Source: Acholeplasmataceae bacterium (GTDB taxonomy: Bacteria > Bacillota_I > Bacilli_A > Acholeplasmatales > Acholeplasmataceae). From it: a DNA stretch of 7,555 nucleotides. The notes beneath the pieces were generated by a model, which did not search any database, was not told where the DNA came from, and saw only the letters and a program-made list of their open reading frames with translations. Of the stretch, positions 4,973 through 7,555 are shown in pieces. Position 1 is the stretch's first letter; each line of letters opens with the position of its first letter. The translations under genes and the position numbers were made by a program. The DNA lies in contig JALNWO010000081.1 of the NCBI GenBank assembly GCA_023230825.1, positions 1 through 7,555 on the forward strand, read 5' to 3'.

Positions 4973-4986
4973 TGATAGCGTTTTCA
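4973..4986. promoter_or_regulatory. Probable cre site (CcpA catabolite control)
   Basis: TGATAGCGTTTTCA matches the cre consensus TGWAANCGNTNWCA at all but one position (T for A at the fourth base). It ends 8 bases before the -35 region of the tryptophanase promoter, a position at which CcpA can activate or block. A second copy of its right half, TGAAAAC, stands inverted at 4936-4942. Catabolite control of an amino-acid degrading operon makes sense, but binding is inferred. Confidence 0.55.
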
Positions 4987-4994
4987 TAAAGGGG

Positions 4995-5023
4995 TTTATT
5001 TTCTGAGGGTTTCTTTGTATAAT
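4995..5023 (+). promoter_or_regulatory. Promoter of the tryptophanase-butyrate kinase operon
   Basis: A perfect TATAAT lies at 5018-5023, 29 bases before the GTG start. The -35 position with a 17-base spacer holds TTTATT (4995-5000), only 3 of 6 to consensus, so strength probably depends on an activator. The resulting leader is only about 20-25 bases, too short for a TnaC-type leader peptide. Confidence 0.6.
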
Positions 5024-5052
5024 GGAAGTATAACATTTCAGGAGGAACAGAA

Positions 5053-6438
5053 GTGAAAAAATATGTTGCGGAACCTTACCGTATTAAGATGATTGAACCG
5101 ATTAGAGAAACAACGAAAGCAGAAAGAATTGAACTTTTAAAGATAGCGGGATACAATCCTTTTTCTTTGAAAAGTGATGATGTTTACATCGATTTATTAT
5201 CAGACTCTGGAACAGGCGCGATGAGCCAAGAACAGTGGTCACAAATGATGTTAGGTGATGAGGCTTATGCTGGCAGCAGTAGTTTTTATAAGTTAGAAGC
5301 TGTTGTTAAACAAATCACTGGCTATAAATACTTTATTCCTGCTCACCAAGGTCGTGGTGCTGAGCATGTTTGCCTCAAGCCACTTGTAACCCAGGAAGGC
5401 ATGTATTTTATTTCTAACACCCATTTTGACACAACAAGAGCCCATGTGGAACTTGCTGGAGCGCGTGCGTTAGACTGTGTCATTCCTGAGTGTTATGATC
5501 TCGATTTAGACTATCCCTTCAAGGGCAACATGGACTTGGTTAAATTAGAAGCGTTAATCCAAGAAAAAGGTGCTGAAAATATTGCTGGAATTATTATGAC
5601 GATTACTAATAATAGTGCTGGCGGACAACCGGTTAGCTACGACAATATTTTAAAGGCAAGTCAAATTGCAAAAAAATATCAAATTAAATTTATTATTGAT
5701 GGCGCGAGATACGCCGAAAATGCTTATTTCGTTAAATTAAGAGAACCTGGATTTGAAAATCATTCGATTATGGAAATTGCTCATCAAACATTTCAACTTG
5801 CGGACATTTTCTTAATGAGTGCAAAAAAAGATGCACTTGTTAATATTGGTGGTGTTGTCGCAATCAAAGATGATGAAGATTTATATCGCAAATGTCAAGC
5901 ACGGGTTGTTCCTTTTGAAGGTTTTCCCACATATGGTGGGATGACGGGCCGTGATATGGAAGCGATGGCTCAAGGTTTTATTGAAGGGTTAGATGAACGT
6001 TACTTACGCCATCGCACCGATCAAATTCGTTTTTTAGGCGATTTATTAAAAGAAGCAGGCGTTCCAATTCAATATCCAGTGGGTGGTCATGCGGTATTCG
6101 TCGATTGTGGCTCAATTGCACCGCACATCCCTTATGATCAGTTCCCTGCTTTAAGTGTCACAAACGCTCTTTACGTTGAAGGCGGCGTTCGTGGCGTTGA
6201 AGTCGGATCATTATTATTAGGTCGTGATCCAGATACACAACGCAACTTACAAAGCCCGGTTGAATTTTTACGTTTAACAATTCCTAGAAGATTATACACC
6301 TATGATCATTTAAGAGCTGTCGGTGAGGCATTGATTCGTGTGTATCAAAACCGAAAAGAACTGAAAGGCTACAAATTTGCCTATGAATCACCCATTTTAA
6401 GACACTTTACCTCCACCTATAAACCAATTGACGAATAA
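5053..6438 (+). CDS. tnaA: Tryptophanase (L-tryptophan indole-lyase)
   Basis: This PLP enzyme of the beta-eliminating lyase family splits tryptophan into indole, pyruvate and ammonia in the cytosol. The 461 residues match the family length. Visible motifs are GDEAYAGS (68-75), HQGRGAE (98-104), NNSAGGQPVS (186-195), DGAR with D216 and R219 contacting PLP, SAKKD with PLP lysine K259, and RLTIPRR with carboxylate-binding R407. The nearest relative, tyrosine phenol-lyase, is separated by three sites: D126 in HFDTT (threonine in phenol-lyase), V384 in VEVGSLLLGRDP (arginine in phenol-lyase) and H451 in RHFT (phenylalanine in phenol-lyase). All three are tryptophanase-like. The GTG start at 5053 has AGGAGG at 5040-5045, and MKKYVAEPYRIK aligns with the family N-terminus. 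No tnaC leader peptide precedes it and butyrate kinase follows. Confidence 0.92.
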   Translation: MKKYVAEPYRIKMIEPIRETTKAERIELLKIAGYNPFSLKSDDVYIDLLSDSGTGAMSQEQWSQMMLGDEAYAGSSSFYKLEAVVKQITGYKYFIPAHQGRGAEHVCLKPLVTQEGMYFISNTHFDTTRAHVELAGARALDCVIPECYDLDLDYPFKGNMDLVKLEALIQEKGAENIAGIIMTITNNSAGGQPVSYDNILKASQIAKKYQIKFIIDGARYAENAYFVKLREPGFENHSIMEIAHQTFQLADIFLMSAKKDALVNIGGVVAIKDDEDLYRKCQARVVPFEGFPTYGGMTGRDMEAMAQGFIEGLDERYLRHRTDQIRFLGDLLKEAGVPIQYPVGGHAVFVDCGSIAPHIPYDQFPALSVTNALYVEGGVRGVEVGSLLLGRDPDTQRNLQSPVEFLRLTIPRRLYTYDHLRAVGEALIRVYQNRKELKGYKFAYESPILRHFTSTYKPIDE

Positions 6439-6448
6439 GGGGAAAATG

Positions 6449-7522
6449 ATGAATAAATATTTAATTTTAGCAATTAACCCAGGCTCGACTTCAACGAAGC
6501 TTGCAGTATATGAAAACGAAACTCAACTTTCGGAATTTAAAATTAGTCACTCACCAGAAGAATTAAGAAAATACGAACGGATCATCGATCAGTTTGAGTT
6601 TCGCAAAGCGATGATTTCTGAATTTCTCGCAAAAGAAAAAATTGACTTAACTCATTTTGCCGCAATCGTTGGTAGAGGCGGGATGTTAAAGCCTTTAGAA
6701 GGTGGTACTTATCTCGTTAATGAACAAATGGTTCAAGATATGAAGTATGCTGTTAGAGGCGAGCACGCCTCTAATTTAGGTTGTTTGTTAGCGAAAGACT
6801 TGGCAGATCAAGTTGGAATTCCTGCGTTTACTGTTGATCCGGTGTCGGTTGATGAAATGGATGATCATTTCCGTTATACTGGTTTTCCAGAAATCCAAAG
6901 ATATTCTGTTTTTCATGCTTTAAACCATAAAGCAGTTGCCCGTAAACGAGCATCTGAACTAGGTAAGAAATATGAAGAAATGAATTTCATTGTAGCCCAC
7001 CTAGGCGGGGGAATTAGTGTAGCCTCGCATGAAAAAGGTCATGTTATTGATGTTAATAACGCTCTTGATGGTGATGGACCGATGTCACCAGAAAGAAGTG
7101 GTTCGGTACCGATTGGCCCACTTTACCACATGGTCTTTAGCGGCAATTACACATTAGAAGAAATTAAGCGGAAAAACTTCGGTAGTGGTGGCCTCGTTGC
7201 TTATTTAGGAACCAATGATGGTTTAGCTATTATGAAGATGATTGAAGAAGGTAATGAAAAGGCGAAGTTTATTGTTGAAGTGATGTGTTATCAAATTGCT
7301 AAAGAAATTGGTGCACAAGCAACCGTTTTAAAAGGTCAGGTTGATGAAATCATTTTAACGGGTGGACTTGCCTATAATGATTACTTTATGAATTTAATTA
7401 TTCCTCGGGTATCGTTTATTGCCCCTGTTCATATTATTGCTGGTGAAAACGAAATGGAATCTTTATCCTTAGGCGCACTTCGCGTCCTTCGCGGTGAGGA
7501 AAAAGCAAAAGATTATCAATAG
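6449..7522 (+). CDS. buk: Butyrate kinase (branched-chain/short-chain acyl kinase)
   Basis: This enzyme makes ATP from butyryl phosphate (or isobutyryl, isovaleryl or similar phosphates) and ADP, releasing the acid. It belongs to the acetate/butyrate kinase branch of the ASKHA fold. Using the ATG at 6449, the product has 357 residues, the normal length. Motifs are NPGSTSTK (10-17, phosphate loop), VGRGG (74-78), HLGGGIS (184-190), DGDGPMSPERSG (207-218), LTGGLAY (303-309) and GENEMESL (332-339). This start has AAGGGG (6437-6442) six bases before it; the ATG at 6446 is too close to that site, and a TTG at 6428 would overlap tryptophanase without a ribosome binding site. It begins 10 bases after tnaA, so the two are co-transcribed. 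Phosphate butyryltransferase, its usual partner, is not upstream here. Confidence 0.93.
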   Translation: MNKYLILAINPGSTSTKLAVYENETQLSEFKISHSPEELRKYERIIDQFEFRKAMISEFLAKEKIDLTHFAAIVGRGGMLKPLEGGTYLVNEQMVQDMKYAVRGEHASNLGCLLAKDLADQVGIPAFTVDPVSVDEMDDHFRYTGFPEIQRYSVFHALNHKAVARKRASELGKKYEEMNFIVAHLGGGISVASHEKGHVIDVNNALDGDGPMSPERSGSVPIGPLYHMVFSGNYTLEEIKRKNFGSGGLVAYLGTNDGLAIMKMIEEGNEKAKFIVEVMCYQIAKEIGAQATVLKGQVDEIILTGGLAYNDYFMNLIIPRVSFIAPVHIIAGENEMESLSLGALRVLRGEEKAKDYQ

Positions 7523-7533
7523 GAGATGAGAAC

Positions 7534-7555
7534 ATGTTAAAAACCATTGAAGATC
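7534..7555 (+). CDS. Start of a third gene of the tnaA-buk operon (partial)
   Basis: Only the first seven codons (MLKTIED) and one base are present. An AGGAGATGAG ribosome binding site at 7521-7530 overlaps the stop codon of buk, and the ATG stands 11 bases after that stop, so it belongs to the same operon. The beginning would suit a phosphate butyryltransferase, the usual partner of butyrate kinase, but seven residues cannot establish this. Confidence 0.6.

Noticed and set aside
6428..6448. TTG start of butyrate kinase overlapping tryptophanase
   Set aside because: There is no ribosome binding site before it, and the AAGGGG at 6437-6442 serves the ATG at 6449, which gives the family's normal N-terminus and length.
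133..7522. Mycoplasma-type genetic code (TGA as tryptophan)
   Set aside because: Tryptophan is encoded by TGG throughout several genes and all frames close normally with TAA or TAG. The lack of TGA stops in about ten genes is compatible with AT-rich standard-code genomes.
1..7555. CRISPR array, tRNA/rRNA genes, insertion sequence or prophage
   Set aside because: No regularly spaced repeats, tRNA-like cloverleafs, transposase, integrase or terminal inverted repeats were seen on either strand.

Overview
The window reads as chromosomal DNA of a low-GC, Gram-positive-type bacterium (Bacillota or a neighbouring walled or Acholeplasma/Izemoplasma/Haloplasma-like lineage; this placement is an inference). 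The evidence is the AT-rich composition, strong purine-rich ribosome binding sites, TAA-dominated stops, TGG used for tryptophan (so the standard code, not the mycoplasma code) and one CcpA-type cre site. An Nqr-type Na+ pump in such a genome is uncommon and narrows the candidates, but I cannot name the species.

Layout. (1) 1-1260: the 3' end of nqrE and a complete but compact nqrF, the last two genes of an Na+-translocating NADH:quinone oxidoreductase operon, closed by a perfect hairpin terminator. (2) 1289-3068: a convergent regulator gene (minus strand, XRE-like HTH plus a helical TPR-like domain), a divergent small secreted-peptide gene whose C-terminus carries a doubled DIGL motif, and, after a hairpin-rich 198-base leader, a 122-residue helical protein that I do not recognise. 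The 9-mer TGTGCCCTG lies upstream of both plus-strand genes. Together these resemble a peptide-pheromone (RNPP/PlcR-PapR-like) quorum-sensing module, and this is the most interesting part of the window. (3) 3069-3404: tandem terminators, a very AT-rich stretch and a good promoter. (4) 3405-4641: a two-gene unit with a winged-helix/Rossmann fusion protein followed by a monotopic phosphoglycosyl transferase that starts polysaccharide or glycan assembly, ended by a bidirectional terminator. (5) 4649-4885: a small membrane protein on the minus strand. (6) 4886-7555: an intergenic control region with a probable cre site, then tryptophanase, butyrate kinase and the first codons of a third gene, tightly spaced as one operon.

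How they fit together. Tryptophanase (tryptophan to indole, pyruvate and ammonia) next to butyrate kinase (acyl phosphate to acid plus ATP) suggests amino-acid fermentation with substrate-level phosphorylation under carbon-catabolite control. The Na+-NQR would couple NADH oxidation to a sodium gradient. The regulator/peptide module and the glycan unit are separate transcription units and probably concern cell-cell signalling and the cell surface.
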